Source: Alphaproteobacteria bacterium
GTDB lineage: Bacteria > Pseudomonadota > Alphaproteobacteria > Rs-D84
Assembly: GCA_017502865.1 (NCBI GenBank)
Contig: JAFVUD010000004.1
Span: 24,333 to 88,332 of the forward strand
Length of the DNA stretch: 64,000 bases
Direction: 5' to 3'
Shown here: positions 51,643-60,345 of the stretch, piece after piece
Numbering within the stretch: the stretch's first letter is position 1
How the letters are laid out: each line of letters opens with the position of its first letter
Made by a program: the position numbers and the translations under genes
The notes under the pieces: generated by a model
Databases searched by the model: none
Told to the model about the DNA's origin: nothing
The model's input: the letters and a program-made list of their open reading frames with translations, nothing else

Positions 51643-51687
51643 ATGTCTTTCCTTAGTGTTTTATGTTTTTTTGTTTCGTTTATTTCG

Positions 51688-51712
51688 ATTTTGTCGAAAA
51701 GTTTATGCAAAT
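51688..51712. repeat. Direct repeat 1 at the rplU promoter
   Basis: A 25-base element (begins ATTTTGTCGAAAA, ends TATGCAAAT on the plus strand) overlaps the -10. The second copy differs at 2 of 25 positions. Confidence 0.7.
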
Positions 51713-51738
51713 TCTATCTTTTTAAACCCAAAAGTCAA
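51711..51738 (-). promoter_or_regulatory. Promoter of rplU-rpmA
   Basis: On the minus strand TTGACT (51733-51738), 16 bases, TAGAAT (51711-51716). It lies between and partly within two direct repeats. Confidence 0.65.
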
Positions 51739-51740
51739 GT

Positions 51741-51765
51741 ATTTTGTCGAAAAAATTATGCAAAT
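51741..51765. repeat. Direct repeat 2 at the rplU promoter
   Basis: The second 25-base copy starts 53 bases after the first (five helical turns) and lies just upstream of the -35. Same-face binding by a regulator is possible. Confidence 0.7.
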
Positions 51766-51790
51766 CGTACTTTTATAGAGTTTTTGATAT

Positions 51791-51823
51791 AAAAAAAATC
51801 CCCCAAACGGGGGATTTTTATTT
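51791..51823 (-). terminator. Terminator of Cys-rich gene C
   Basis: The hairpin AATCCCCCGTTTGGGGGATT on the minus strand is followed by a T-run, close to the stop codon. Confidence 0.85.
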
Positions 51824-51824
51824 T

Positions 51825-53969
51825 TTAGTTAGGTTGATTCCTGTTATTAAACCATTCACGAACACCGGAAACACCCGATTCTTGCAAGCAATATTCACGA
51901 TATGCCGCAGAATTATGTGTCCCAACATTCGAAGGCAGGCCGGTTGTTGAATCTACAGGCGCCTTGATATCATATTCAGGCTTTGTGGCATCTGTGCCGG
52001 TACCGTTCAGGATTTCATTCAATGTCACAATATTGCGGCATGAATTTGTTGTGTAATCCTGGGTATTAACACAGGTTGTACTGTCAGCCTTGTCAATAAC
52101 GGCTGTGAATTGAACCGTTGATGGATTACAAATCATTTCTTCATAGCAATGTGGAACGTTTGCAATCTGGGCACAGTATGTTTTGATACGTGCATTAGGC
52201 CAACTGGGGTTCGATGTCGCCTGGGTTTCATAGCAGTCATAGATTTCGCTGATACATTCGTTAAAGTTTGTACCCGCATCAACGGCCGCAGTGTAAATTT
52301 CGTCACGCTTTTCCTGGGCGAATTCCAGACGTTTCTGTTGCAGGGCCTGTTGGGCGGCAACTTTCTGGTACCCAATGTTTTGGGCGGTGCTGCGCAACTG
52401 TTCACCATATGCGTCACAGTCGGCATTCGCATCCAAAGCGTATTTCTGCATAATGCTGCGACGGGCATCGGCAACCGGACCACGCAGGTTATAATATGGG
52501 TCGCCCGATGCAGATGTGTAACCAAAGCATGTTGCAGAATTCGACGCAGAATAACCATTATTTGCGGTCACAAAGTTCAATTCATATGTACCGGTATTGT
52601 TTACGGTAATTGTGCTGTTGTAATTATATGGACACTGGGATGCACCATTGCCACATTTTGTGCCAGATGGTGGTGTACCACACGCTTCGTAAATACCGTT
52701 AAAGCAAGAATCCAATACACGGGCACAAACATTGTTGTGGGCATATTCAAACAATTCATATCCCCATGTTTCCGCCAATGAATCCTTTAATTCTTCGGAA
52801 TTTGCAAATGCACCGTCAATCCCCGCCAAACCGCCTACAACGCCAGCAATGCCGGTAAATGCAGACAACAGGTTATCTTCATCTTCGCTTAAAATAGTGA
52901 TGGTTTGGTCTTTGGCATCGGCCCATGCCTGAAGTGAAGCCAGAATGTCAGAACCATTTCCATCCAACGTTTTTACATCAAATCCAAAGTTATTTCCGGA
53001 TTCTTTACAATATGTTGGCGCAGATTTATTGCTGCATGTGCTGTCAAAGATTCCGTGATCGGCACACCAGTCACCAAATTCTTCGTCGGTGGCGGTGCCG
53101 TTTTTACTGGCATCACGCCAGGAAACACAGTTCATAACCTTTTCAGCATCGGTTAATTTGAACGCTTCGGAAACATCTTCGCCGCCACTGGCAACCAATA
53201 ATGCCAATTCCCCAGAAACCTTAATCAATTCTTCGTTAGCGGTTTCCAACGCTGTTTCCGCTTCGGCAAAAGCCTTGACACGGCCAGCACAGGCACAACG
53301 ACGTTGTGCTGCATTACGGGCGGTGCAAATTTCGTCCATACATGTATAGTACGATTCCATACAGTTGTTAAATGCATCTGTCGAAATCAGTCCGGTTGTT
53401 GGATCAACGATGTTGGAATAATTACCGGTGTACAGTTTGTTTGACAGATACGAATATGTGTTGGCGGTCACCTTGGACCCACGGATAGCACTGCCCTGGT
53501 GAGAAACACGGGAAACAGTTGCGTCAGTGTTACGGGCACGAACCGCACGTGATGTCGTGTTGCCGGCACGGGTTGCAGCCGGTGTGACGGTTGTACGGGC
53601 ACGAACAGAACGGGCAGGATTTTCACCAACCGTGCGTGATGCGGCCGTTCCCGCAACCGCAGATTCTGCACGTGATGCAGCACGGTCAACAACGGTACGA
53701 GTACCCACCGTGCGTGATGCAGGTGTCGTTGTACGTGCAACGGTTGTGTTTGATGCGTTGTTGCGTGGACTGGCCCGGCCAGAACGAACATTATTGCCCG
53801 CACGTGTTGCCTGGGGACCGTTCATTGACGCATCGTTCAGTGGCGTAATTGGATCCGCCAACACAGAACGCATCGACAACAATGTCGAACATGTCAAAAA
53901 CGCACCACCCAGCAAAAATATTGTGCCGACAGCATTTTTGCAACAATCTGAAAAATTACGACTTTTCAT
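51825..53969 (-). CDS. Large exported Cys-rich protein (paralogue C)
   Basis: The 714-residue protein has an N-terminal hydrophobic helix (about 16-38) that may be a signal anchor. A long basic low-complexity region follows (about 50-165) with repeats of 'ART' and 'SRAV'. The core starts 'NCMESYYTCMDEICTARNAA' and 'RRCACAG', matching the 'C-x3-Y-x2-CMD-x-[FI]C' and 'RCxC' pattern of A and B, and the helix 'ALETANEELIKVSGELALL' matches theirs. It is the most divergent of the three. There are about 30 Cys. It has a good SD (GGGGGAG). The function is unknown. Confidence 0.75.
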   Translation of the reverse strand: MKSRNFSDCCKNAVGTIFLLGGAFLTCSTLLSMRSVLADPITPLNDASMNGPQATRAGNNVRSGRASPRNNASNTTVARTTTPASRTVGTRTVVDRAASRAESAVAGTAASRTVGENPARSVRARTTVTPAATRAGNTTSRAVRARNTDATVSRVSHQGSAIRGSKVTANTYSYLSNKLYTGNYSNIVDPTTGLISTDAFNNCMESYYTCMDEICTARNAAQRRCACAGRVKAFAEAETALETANEELIKVSGELALLVASGGEDVSEAFKLTDAEKVMNCVSWRDASKNGTATDEEFGDWCADHGIFDSTCSNKSAPTYCKESGNNFGFDVKTLDGNGSDILASLQAWADAKDQTITILSEDEDNLLSAFTGIAGVVGGLAGIDGAFANSEELKDSLAETWGYELFEYAHNNVCARVLDSCFNGIYEACGTPPSGTKCGNGASQCPYNYNSTITVNNTGTYELNFVTANNGYSASNSATCFGYTSASGDPYYNLRGPVADARRSIMQKYALDANADCDAYGEQLRSTAQNIGYQKVAAQQALQQKRLEFAQEKRDEIYTAAVDAGTNFNECISEIYDCYETQATSNPSWPNARIKTYCAQIANVPHCYEEMICNPSTVQFTAVIDKADSTTCVNTQDYTTNSCRNIVTLNEILNGTGTDATKPEYDIKAPVDSTTGLPSNVGTHNSAAYREYCLQESGVSGVREWFNNRNQPN

Positions 53970-54086
53970 AAATCACTCCCCCGCTTTCTGGAAACGCCCA
54001 GAAAATATGTGTTTCGACGTGATTATGCAATGCACAATCCACGTAAACTTTGTTTAATTATAACATTTTTCATGGGGTCTGTAAAC

Positions 54087-54116
54087 AACAAAACCCGCAT
54101 GACAGCGGGTTTTGTT
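54087..54116. terminator. Long perfect-stem terminator
   Basis: AACAAAACCCGC and GCGGGTTTTGTT form a 12-bp perfect stem with a 6-base loop. It lies downstream of the gene at 54137 (leftward). Confidence 0.85.
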
Positions 54117-54136
54117 CGTTGATTTAATAAAATCAT

Positions 54137-54616
54137 TTATTTAACCGTTTTTGCGGCAGCCGCTGGATTTGCTGCGGCGTTCTTTTCGGCAGTTTCCAGC
54201 AATTTTTCTGCAATTGCAACCTTGGCCTGGGTCACTTTTTGAACAACTTCGTCTTTGATTTCCTGGACTTTTTCTGTGGTGACACCCTGGGCGGCAGCAG
54301 CTTTTTCAGATGCAGCATCTTTGGCATCGGCAGCAGCGGCCATAACAGCGGTACCACCTTCTGAAACGGATTTCTTGACAAATGTTGCACATTTTGTGGA
54401 CAGTTCTTTGATATTTTCCGTCAGGCATTCAATCAATGTTTTCTGGCCCAAGATGATTTCTGGACAAACCTTGGTTATTTCGTCTGTGTTGCAGGCTTCT
54501 TCCAGGGTGGTGGGTTCGGCAACCTTGTCAGCACCAAACAATCTTTCCCACAAACCAGCATTTGCAGAAGACACAGTCATTACAGCAACCAAACCAAATA
54601 ATAATGTTTTTTTCAT
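54137..54616 (-). CDS. Small exported Cys-containing helical protein
   Basis: The 159-residue protein has a signal peptide ('LLFGLVAVMTVSSANA') and a mature part with four Cys ('EACNTDEITKVCPEIIL', 'LIECLTENIK', 'STKCATF'), followed by an Ala/Lys/Glu-rich helical stretch ('AADAKDAASEKAAAAQGVTT'). It is not recognised. The SD is AGGGGAAA. It directly follows Cys-rich gene C on the same strand order and may belong to the same envelope system. Confidence 0.7.
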   Translation of the reverse strand: MKKTLLFGLVAVMTVSSANAGLWERLFGADKVAEPTTLEEACNTDEITKVCPEIILGQKTLIECLTENIKELSTKCATFVKKSVSEGGTAVMAAAADAKDAASEKAAAAQGVTTEKVQEIKDEVVQKVTQAKVAIAEKLLETAEKNAAANPAAAAKTVK

Positions 54617-54698
54617 AATTTCCCCTTTGTTTTATACACAATGATAATAGGAAGAATATACCCCAATCGTCAACAACAAAAAAATATCAAACGCTAAC

Positions 54699-54731
54699 AA
54701 AAACCCCCACCATAGGATGGGGATTTTTTGT
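54699..54731 (-). terminator. Terminator of ppdK
   Basis: The stem CCCCATCCTATGGTGGGG with a following TTTTTG on the minus strand. Confidence 0.8.
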
Positions 54732-54742
54732 GCAAGACACAA

Positions 54743-57403
54743 TTAATTCTTGCGTGGGTATTTAACCGCAGCCTGGGCCGCAGCCAAACGTGCGATTGGC
54801 ACACGGAATGGCGAGCATGAGACCGAGTTAAAGCCACACTGGTGGAAGAATGCGATAGATTCTGGGTCACCACCATGTTCACCGCAAACACCCAGGTGGA
54901 TATGTTCACCCTTGGTATCACGAGCTTTCTTAACTGCGTCTTTAATCAACAGACCAACACCCAACTGGTCAACAGATGCGAATGGATCTGCAACATAGAC
55001 ACCACGTGCACGATATTCATCCAAAATCTTGGCTGTGTCGTCACGTGACATACCCAATGTTGTCTGGGTCAGGTCGTTTGTACCGAATTCAAAGAATTCA
55101 CAAGATTCTGCGATTTCATTTGCCAAAACGGCTGCACGTGGCAATTCAATCATAGAACCAACAGTGTATTCGACGGTTTCACCAGTTTCTGCGAACAATG
55201 ATTGGGCAGTTGCATCGATAACCGCTTTGACGATATCAACTTCTTTCTTAGAACCAACCAATGGAACTTCGATTTCTGGGAATACCTGGACACCGTTTTT
55301 CTTGCATTCCAGCGCAGCAGACAAGATTGCACGTGTCTGCATTTCGCAGATTTCTGGGTATGTAATTGCCAAGCGGCAACCACGATGACCCAACATTGGA
55401 TTCTGTTCATGCAGTTGTTCTGCACGCTGTTTAATGAATTCAACAGATTTACCAATGTGTTTTGCCAATTCTTCGATTTCTGCATCGGTGTGTGGCAAGA
55501 ATTCATGCAATGGTGGATCAATCAAACGAATTGTGACCGGCAGACCGTCCATAATTTTGAACAATTCTACAAAGTCAGCACGCTGGTATGGCAACAGTTT
55601 TGCCAAGGCAGCACGGCGACCTGCTTCGTCTTCGGCCAGAATCATTTCACGCATATCCTGGATACGGGATGGGTCAAAGAACATGTGTTCTGTACGTGCC
55701 AAACCGATACCTTCGGCACCAAAGTCACGTGCCTGTTTGGCATCTTTTGGTGTTTCTGCGTTTGCTTTGACAGTCAAAGTTTTGATTTGATCAACCCATT
55801 CCATCAATGTACCGAAATTACCAGTCAATTCCACAGATACGGTTGGGATTTTACCTTCGATAATCTGGCCTTTGGCACCGTCGATAGAAATCCAGTCACC
55901 TTCGTGGATAACTGTGCCGTCGGTTGTTTTCAATGTCTTGGATTCATAATCGATTTTGATGTCTGGGGAACCAGATACACATGGTGTACCCATACCACGT
56001 GCAACCACGGCGGCGTGTGATGTCATACCACCACGTGCAGTGATAACACCCTGGGCAGCGTTCATACCAGCGATGTCTTCGGGTGACGTTTCGATACGAA
56101 TCAACATAACCTGTTTACCATCAGCAGCCCATTTTTCAGCATCTTCGGCGTTAAAGACAGCCTGACCTACGGCAGCACCTGGGGATGCAGGCAAACCGTT
56201 TGCGATAACTTTCTTTTCGGCTTTTGGATCCAACATTGGATGCAACAGGTGATCCAACTGGTCCGCACCAACACGCAGGATTGCTTCTTCTTTGGTCAAC
56301 AAACCTTCTTCGACCATTTCTACAGCCATACGAACGGCGGCGGCAGCAGTACGTTTACCATTGCGGCACTGCAACATCCACAATTTGCCATGTTCGATTG
56401 TAAATTCCATGTCCTGCATATCTTTGTAATGCTTTTCCAGTTTTTCACGAACATCACACAGTTCTGCATATACAGATGGCATCGCTTCTTCCAAAGACAG
56501 ACGGCCGGAATCATCTTTGCTCATAGGCTGTGGGGTGCGAATACCCGCCACAACGTCTTCACCCTGGGCATTAATCAGGTATTCACCATAGTATTTATTT
56601 TCACCGGTTGCTGGGTCACGGCTGAAACATACGCCGGTGGCAGAATCATCGCCAGAATTACCAAATACCATTGCCTGGACGTTAACTGCGGTACCCCAAT
56701 CAGCAGGGATATTGTTCAATTTACGATATGTGATAGCCTTTTTAGACATCCATGAACCGAACACTGCACCGATACCCAATTTCAACTGTTCCCATGGATC
56801 CTGTGGGAATACTTTGCCGATTTTGACACCGATTTCTTTGAACTTTTCAACCAATTCTTTCAAATCATCTGCGGTCAATTCTGTGTCCAGTTTATAACCT
56901 TTGTCTTCTTTCATGCGTTCCAGTGTATGTTCGAACAAATCAATGTCTGCACCCATAACAACTTCGCTGAACATCATGATAAAGCGACGATAAGAATCGT
57001 ATGCAAAACGTTCGTTGCCAGAAATTTTTGCCAATGCTTTTACAGTTTCGTCATTCAAACCCAAATTCAAAACTGTGTCCATCATACCTGGCATAGAAAC
57101 ACGGGCACCAGAACGAACGGAAACCAACAATGGGTTTTCCAGGTCTGCGAATTTTTTACCCATAATAGATTCAACGTGTGCGATACCGCTGCGTACCTGG
57201 TCCATCAAATCGGCTGGATAAGTTTGATTGTTTTCATAGTAGTATGTACATACTTCGGTTGTGACTGTAAAGCCCGCAGGCACAGGCAGACCAACCAAGT
57301 TCATTTCGGCCAAGTTTGCACCTTTGCCACCCAACAGATTTTTCATATCTGCCTGGCCTTCGGCGATACCATTACCGAATGTGTATACCCATTTGTTACT
57401 CAT
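54743..57403 (-). CDS. ppdK: Pyruvate, phosphate dikinase
   Basis: The 886-residue enzyme interconverts pyruvate, ATP and phosphate with PEP, AMP and pyrophosphate. It has an N-terminal ATP-grasp domain ('NLLGGKGANLAEM'), the swivelling His domain with 'GGMTSHAAVVARGMG' (phospho-His) and the C-terminal TIM barrel with 'GIGLARTEHMF' and the catalytic Cys in 'HLGVCGEHGGDP'. It is typical for anaerobes and bacteria that save energy through pyrophosphate. It works at the same node as pyk. The SD is AAGGAG. Confidence 0.97.
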   Translation of the reverse strand: MSNKWVYTFGNGIAEGQADMKNLLGGKGANLAEMNLVGLPVPAGFTVTTEVCTYYYENNQTYPADLMDQVRSGIAHVESIMGKKFADLENPLLVSVRSGARVSMPGMMDTVLNLGLNDETVKALAKISGNERFAYDSYRRFIMMFSEVVMGADIDLFEHTLERMKEDKGYKLDTELTADDLKELVEKFKEIGVKIGKVFPQDPWEQLKLGIGAVFGSWMSKKAITYRKLNNIPADWGTAVNVQAMVFGNSGDDSATGVCFSRDPATGENKYYGEYLINAQGEDVVAGIRTPQPMSKDDSGRLSLEEAMPSVYAELCDVREKLEKHYKDMQDMEFTIEHGKLWMLQCRNGKRTAAAAVRMAVEMVEEGLLTKEEAILRVGADQLDHLLHPMLDPKAEKKVIANGLPASPGAAVGQAVFNAEDAEKWAADGKQVMLIRIETSPEDIAGMNAAQGVITARGGMTSHAAVVARGMGTPCVSGSPDIKIDYESKTLKTTDGTVIHEGDWISIDGAKGQIIEGKIPTVSVELTGNFGTLMEWVDQIKTLTVKANAETPKDAKQARDFGAEGIGLARTEHMFFDPSRIQDMREMILAEDEAGRRAALAKLLPYQRADFVELFKIMDGLPVTIRLIDPPLHEFLPHTDAEIEELAKHIGKSVEFIKQRAEQLHEQNPMLGHRGCRLAITYPEICEMQTRAILSAALECKKNGVQVFPEIEVPLVGSKKEVDIVKAVIDATAQSLFAETGETVEYTVGSMIELPRAAVLANEIAESCEFFEFGTNDLTQTTLGMSRDDTAKILDEYRARGVYVADPFASVDQLGVGLLIKDAVKKARDTKGEHIHLGVCGEHGGDPESIAFFHQCGFNSVSCSPFRVPIARLAAAQAAVKYPRKN

Positions 57404-57519
57404 GGTTTCTCCTTGCTTTAAATAGTAAAATTAAAACGCCAAAAGATTGTGGGGTATGAAGTACCGAATTGCAAGAAAAAATTTTCATATTTTATGTAAA
57501 AATTCAAATTATTATCTTG

Positions 57520-57549
57520 TTGAAACAATTAATAGAAATAGTCTAAGAT
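57520..57549 (+). promoter_or_regulatory. Promoter of the small Cys-rich gene pair
   Basis: TTGAAA (57520-57525), 18 bases, TAAGAT (57544-57549). The expected start is close to the ATG at 57555 and directly upstream of the SD AAGGGAAG. Confidence 0.5.
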
Positions 57550-57572
57550 ATTTCATGAAGGGAAGTTATTTG

Positions 57573-58022
57573 GTGTACAAATTTTTTGCAATTTTTATTG
57601 TGACAATACTGTGGAACACATCGGCGTTGTGGGCGGCGGTTCAAGTAAGCGTTTGTGACACACAACCGTTACGCGACTGCGAAGCAGAGGCCGAGGCAAA
57701 AAGCACGAATGGCGATGAGTACAGATGCTGTTCTTGCACGATATCTTCTGGTACGGGAAGCGTGACCACATATAATTGCGACAAATATAAGGACGATGGA
57801 TACGAGCTGCTTGGGACAAAGTGTGTAAAGAGCCCAACAACTCGCGATGACGAACGAGGCTATATTGAAACATCGTATGGCAATTGCCTGGCAGACTCAA
57901 CAACTACGAACACACCAACTCTTAAGATGGGCTCGATAATGTATCTGTATAAGACCTCTGACGGTTTGTTTGGCCGAATCCCCGCAAACTGTGAACTTGA
58001 TTTTGACGAAACAATAAAATGA
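57573..58022 (+). CDS. Small exported Cys-rich protein
   Basis: A GTG start at 57573 follows AAGGGAAG at 7 bases and gives a product of 149 residues with a signal peptide ('FFAIFIVTILWNTSALWA'). The ATG at 57555 is the alternative, and the wider ORF to 57447 is unlikely. The mature part has nine Cys ('CDTQPLRDCEAEAE', 'YRCCSCTISSG', 'CDKYKDDGYELLGTKCVKS'). It is probably oxidised in the periplasm or outside. It is not recognised. The stop codon overlaps the start of the next gene (ATGA). Confidence 0.65.
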   Translation: MYKFFAIFIVTILWNTSALWAAVQVSVCDTQPLRDCEAEAEAKSTNGDEYRCCSCTISSGTGSVTTYNCDKYKDDGYELLGTKCVKSPTTRDDERGYIETSYGNCLADSTTTNTPTLKMGSIMYLYKTSDGLFGRIPANCELDFDETIK

Positions 58023-58321
58023 AAAAAATTATTTGTATTTTGACTGTTGCGTTTTTAATTCCACACAGTGTGTGGGCTGCAACACTGTTGGGATGCCTAG
58101 AGTCTTCATCAAAATATACCGCATGCAAACCGGGATATTATTTATCCAATGGAACGTGTTTGGAATGTCCAGAACGGGCCACAGGCGTGACATCGGCAGA
58201 TAAAAATAAAATTGGTATAACTGCATGTTATCAAACACCAACCGACAGTAATGGAAACGCAATAGAATACAGTGACAACACAGGAAGTTATACTATATCT
58301 GGAAACTGTTATCATAAATAA
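58019..58321 (+). CDS. Small exported Cys-rich EGF-like protein
   Basis: The 100-residue protein has a signal peptide ('ICILTVAFLIPHSVWAA') and 'CKPGYYLSNGTCLECPERAT', an EGF-like turn like those in the end of Cys-rich protein A. Six Cys in the mature part could form three disulphides. It is translationally coupled to the gene before it. The role is not known. Confidence 0.7.
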   Translation: MKKIICILTVAFLIPHSVWAATLLGCLESSSKYTACKPGYYLSNGTCLECPERATGVTSADKNKIGITACYQTPTDSNGNAIEYSDNTGSYTISGNCYHK

Positions 58322-58322
58322 A

Positions 58323-58352
58323 AATTGGCGGTCAAATGGCCGCCGTTTTTTT
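58323..58352. terminator. Terminator-like hairpin
   Basis: TTGGCGGTCAAATGGCCGCC with T-run ends the Cys-rich pair from the left; the acyltransferase gene ends at it from the right. Confidence 0.7.
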
Positions 58353-59244
58353 ACATACTGCACGCACAGCAGATTGAATATAATTTTGATAAATCTGAAT
58401 CTGAACGTGAATTAATTACGATTGGGGCAGTCGCACCTAAAATCACACCACCAAATATCCAATCGCCAAATTGAACCATTGCTTTGATTGTGTTATTGCC
58501 GGCTTCGATATTATGAAACAGTAATATGTCTGCGTCGCCGGCGATTGGGGTGGACACGCCTTTGGCCATGGCGGCGGCGGGCGATACGGCAATATCAAAT
58601 GCAATTGGTCCCGATATTATACAATTTTCAATTTCACCACGGATATTCATATTGTGTAATGCGTCTGCATCAACGGTGGCCTGCATCGCAGGGTTCAATG
58701 TTTCAACTGCACACAGTGGGGCAACACGTGGCATTTCAACCCCCATATGATTTGCAAATGACACAGCATTTTTAACTAACTTAACCTTGGTTTCTAAATC
58801 GGGATACATAACCATTGCGATGTCTGTCATAAACAATCGACGATTGCGTGATGGCGAATACAAAACAGACACGTGTGACAAAATTCCATCACCACGAATT
58901 CCGGTTTCACGATTCAAAACTGCACGCAGAATGTCGGCGGTATGAACCAGGCCCTTCATCAAAATATCTGCACGACCCACGCGTACCAATTCGACCGCAC
59001 ATTTGGCGGCGGTAATATCATCGGTGCAATCAATAATTTCAAATTGCGATATGTCCAGATTATTTTCACGTGCAATGCGTTTAACATCGTTAATTGGTCC
59101 GCATAAAATTGCATTCACAAATCCTAATTCGTGTGCACGGATGATTGACTTTAATGCATGCACATCGGTCGCCATTGCCAATGCCAATGTGCGTGGTGTG
59201 TTGGGACGCAGTGCGTTTAATTGTTCCATAAATTCTGGGGTCAT
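58351..59244 (-). CDS. ptb: Phosphate acetyl/butyryltransferase
   Basis: The 297-residue protein belongs to the Pta/Ptb family, which moves acyl groups between CoA and phosphate. 'ADILMKGLVHTADILRAVLN', 'LFMTDIAMVMYPDLETKVKL' and 'GPIAFDIAVSPAAAMAKGV' match phosphate butyryltransferases best. No acetate or butyrate kinase gene is in the window. With ppdK it fits energy gain by fermentation. The C-terminus 'ICCACSM' has three Cys. The SD is AAAGGAAAG. Whether the natural substrate is acetyl- or butyryl-CoA is unknown. Confidence 0.85.
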   Translation of the reverse strand: MTPEFMEQLNALRPNTPRTLALAMATDVHALKSIIRAHELGFVNAILCGPINDVKRIARENNLDISQFEIIDCTDDITAAKCAVELVRVGRADILMKGLVHTADILRAVLNRETGIRGDGILSHVSVLYSPSRNRRLFMTDIAMVMYPDLETKVKLVKNAVSFANHMGVEMPRVAPLCAVETLNPAMQATVDADALHNMNIRGEIENCIISGPIAFDIAVSPAAAMAKGVSTPIAGDADILLFHNIEAGNNTIKAMVQFGDWIFGGVILGATAPIVINSRSDSDLSKLYSICCACSM

Positions 59245-59361
59245 GCTTCCTTTCCTTTGACGATGGACAGCATAGGATTTTTTTATTTTTCATGCAATAA
59301 AAATTCTGCCTGTTTTTTCCTGTGGTGATACGGGGACTTAAATGATAAAATGTGCAACACT

Positions 59362-59847
59362 ATGACACGAAATTTCAAATATTCAGGGGCAATTGTTCTG
59401 GGGATGCATGATGCGTTGGTTTCACTGACCGGGATGATTGGCGGGTTAACCATGGCATTGGCCGACAGAAAGTTAATTATACTGTCGGCGGTGATTGCAT
59501 CTGTGGCGGCTGGGCTGTCGATGGGGGCATCGTGCTATCTGGCGGAAAAGACACACGAAAACAACTGTGCGGTGCGTGCCGGCATTACCACAGGGGCAGC
59601 GTATATTGCAACATGCGCACTGCTGATTTTGCCATATATTATTATCTTTGATACTTATTATGCGATGCTGGCTGCATTTGCAATGGCGGTTGTGATTATT
59701 TTTGGATGCAACTGGTTCATATGCAGAAAGCGTGGATGTGGATTCTGGCGACATGCGTTTGAAATGCTGGCTATATGTGTTGGTGTGTCAATTGTTGCAT
59801 TTGCAATCGGGGAATTTGCTAAATTCAGTTTGGGTGTAAATATATAA
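59362..59847 (+). CDS. VIT1/CCC1-family membrane transporter
   Basis: The 161-residue protein has four to five helices. 'LGMHDALVSLTGMIGGL' near the start matches the VIT family 'G..DG.vs....l.G', and 'VAAGLSMGASCYLAEKT' matches 'AGA.SM..GEY.S'. Family members move iron or manganese out of the cytoplasm. The usual Glu in the second motif is absent (SCYLAEK in place of GEYLS), so metal specificity is open. There is no SD; TAAAAT lies 10 bases before the ATG, and a further in-frame ATG is 12 bases upstream. Confidence 0.75.
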   Translation: MTRNFKYSGAIVLGMHDALVSLTGMIGGLTMALADRKLIILSAVIASVAAGLSMGASCYLAEKTHENNCAVRAGITTGAAYIATCALLILPYIIIFDTYYAMLAAFAMAVVIIFGCNWFICRKRGCGFWRHAFEMLAICVGVSIVAFAIGEFAKFSLGVNI

Positions 59848-59878
59848 AAAAAAGAAACCACCAAATGGTGGTTTTTAT
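59846..59878. terminator. Bidirectional intrinsic terminator
   Basis: AACCACCAAATGGTGGTT with A- and T-runs. Confidence 0.85.
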
Positions 59879-60258
59879 ATTGTCTTTACTTTACGGGCAT
59901 GACGATATAAACATGCCGGTGCAAATATTTCCCAATATGCAGAACCGCCCAAACATTTTGGACAATTTGTTGGTGTACAGCCACGTGAATGTTTTGGATT
60001 AAATTTGCAACTGAATTTGCGAACAGGTTCAACCCATTCTGCATCATCACGAACATAACGAACAGCGGTTTTGAAAAATTCACCCGCACTTAATGCATCC
60101 ATACGTCCACGTTCACGGTGTAATTCGTGCCCCGGTGCCAACATTTTGATAACCATTACGCCATAGAATTCTGTGCCACGGGTAATATAGACCACACCAT
60201 TTTCATCACTGTATTTCTTGATAATCTTTGAAGATTTTTCGACATAATCTGTAAACAT
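59875..60258 (-). CDS. Hypothetical protein with Cys cluster (127 aa)
   Basis: The 127-residue product is not recognised. The N-terminal half is charged ('SKIIKKYSDENGVVYITRG'). The C-terminal half has a Cys-rich piece 'FSCKFNPKHSRGCTPTNCPK' followed by 'CLGG', which could bind zinc. There is no signal peptide. It has an SD-like AAAGGGCGATAAA. It is a single gene closed by a terminator. Confidence 0.65.
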   Translation of the reverse strand: MFTDYVEKSSKIIKKYSDENGVVYITRGTEFYGVMVIKMLAPGHELHRERGRMDALSAGEFFKTAVRYVRDDAEWVEPVRKFSCKFNPKHSRGCTPTNCPKCLGGSAYWEIFAPACLYRHARKVKTI

Positions 60259-60313
60259 TTTATCGCCCTTTGATATTCAGCCAAAGACTAGCAAATGAAT
60301 ACGTGTGGGGCAA

Positions 60314-60345
60314 CAAAAAATCTGGGTAAAAATTCCCAGATTAAT
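60314..60345 (-). terminator. Terminator of the flavodoxin-like gene
   Basis: AATCTGGG and CCCAGATT on the minus strand with a T-run; the stem overlaps the stop codon. Confidence 0.8.
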
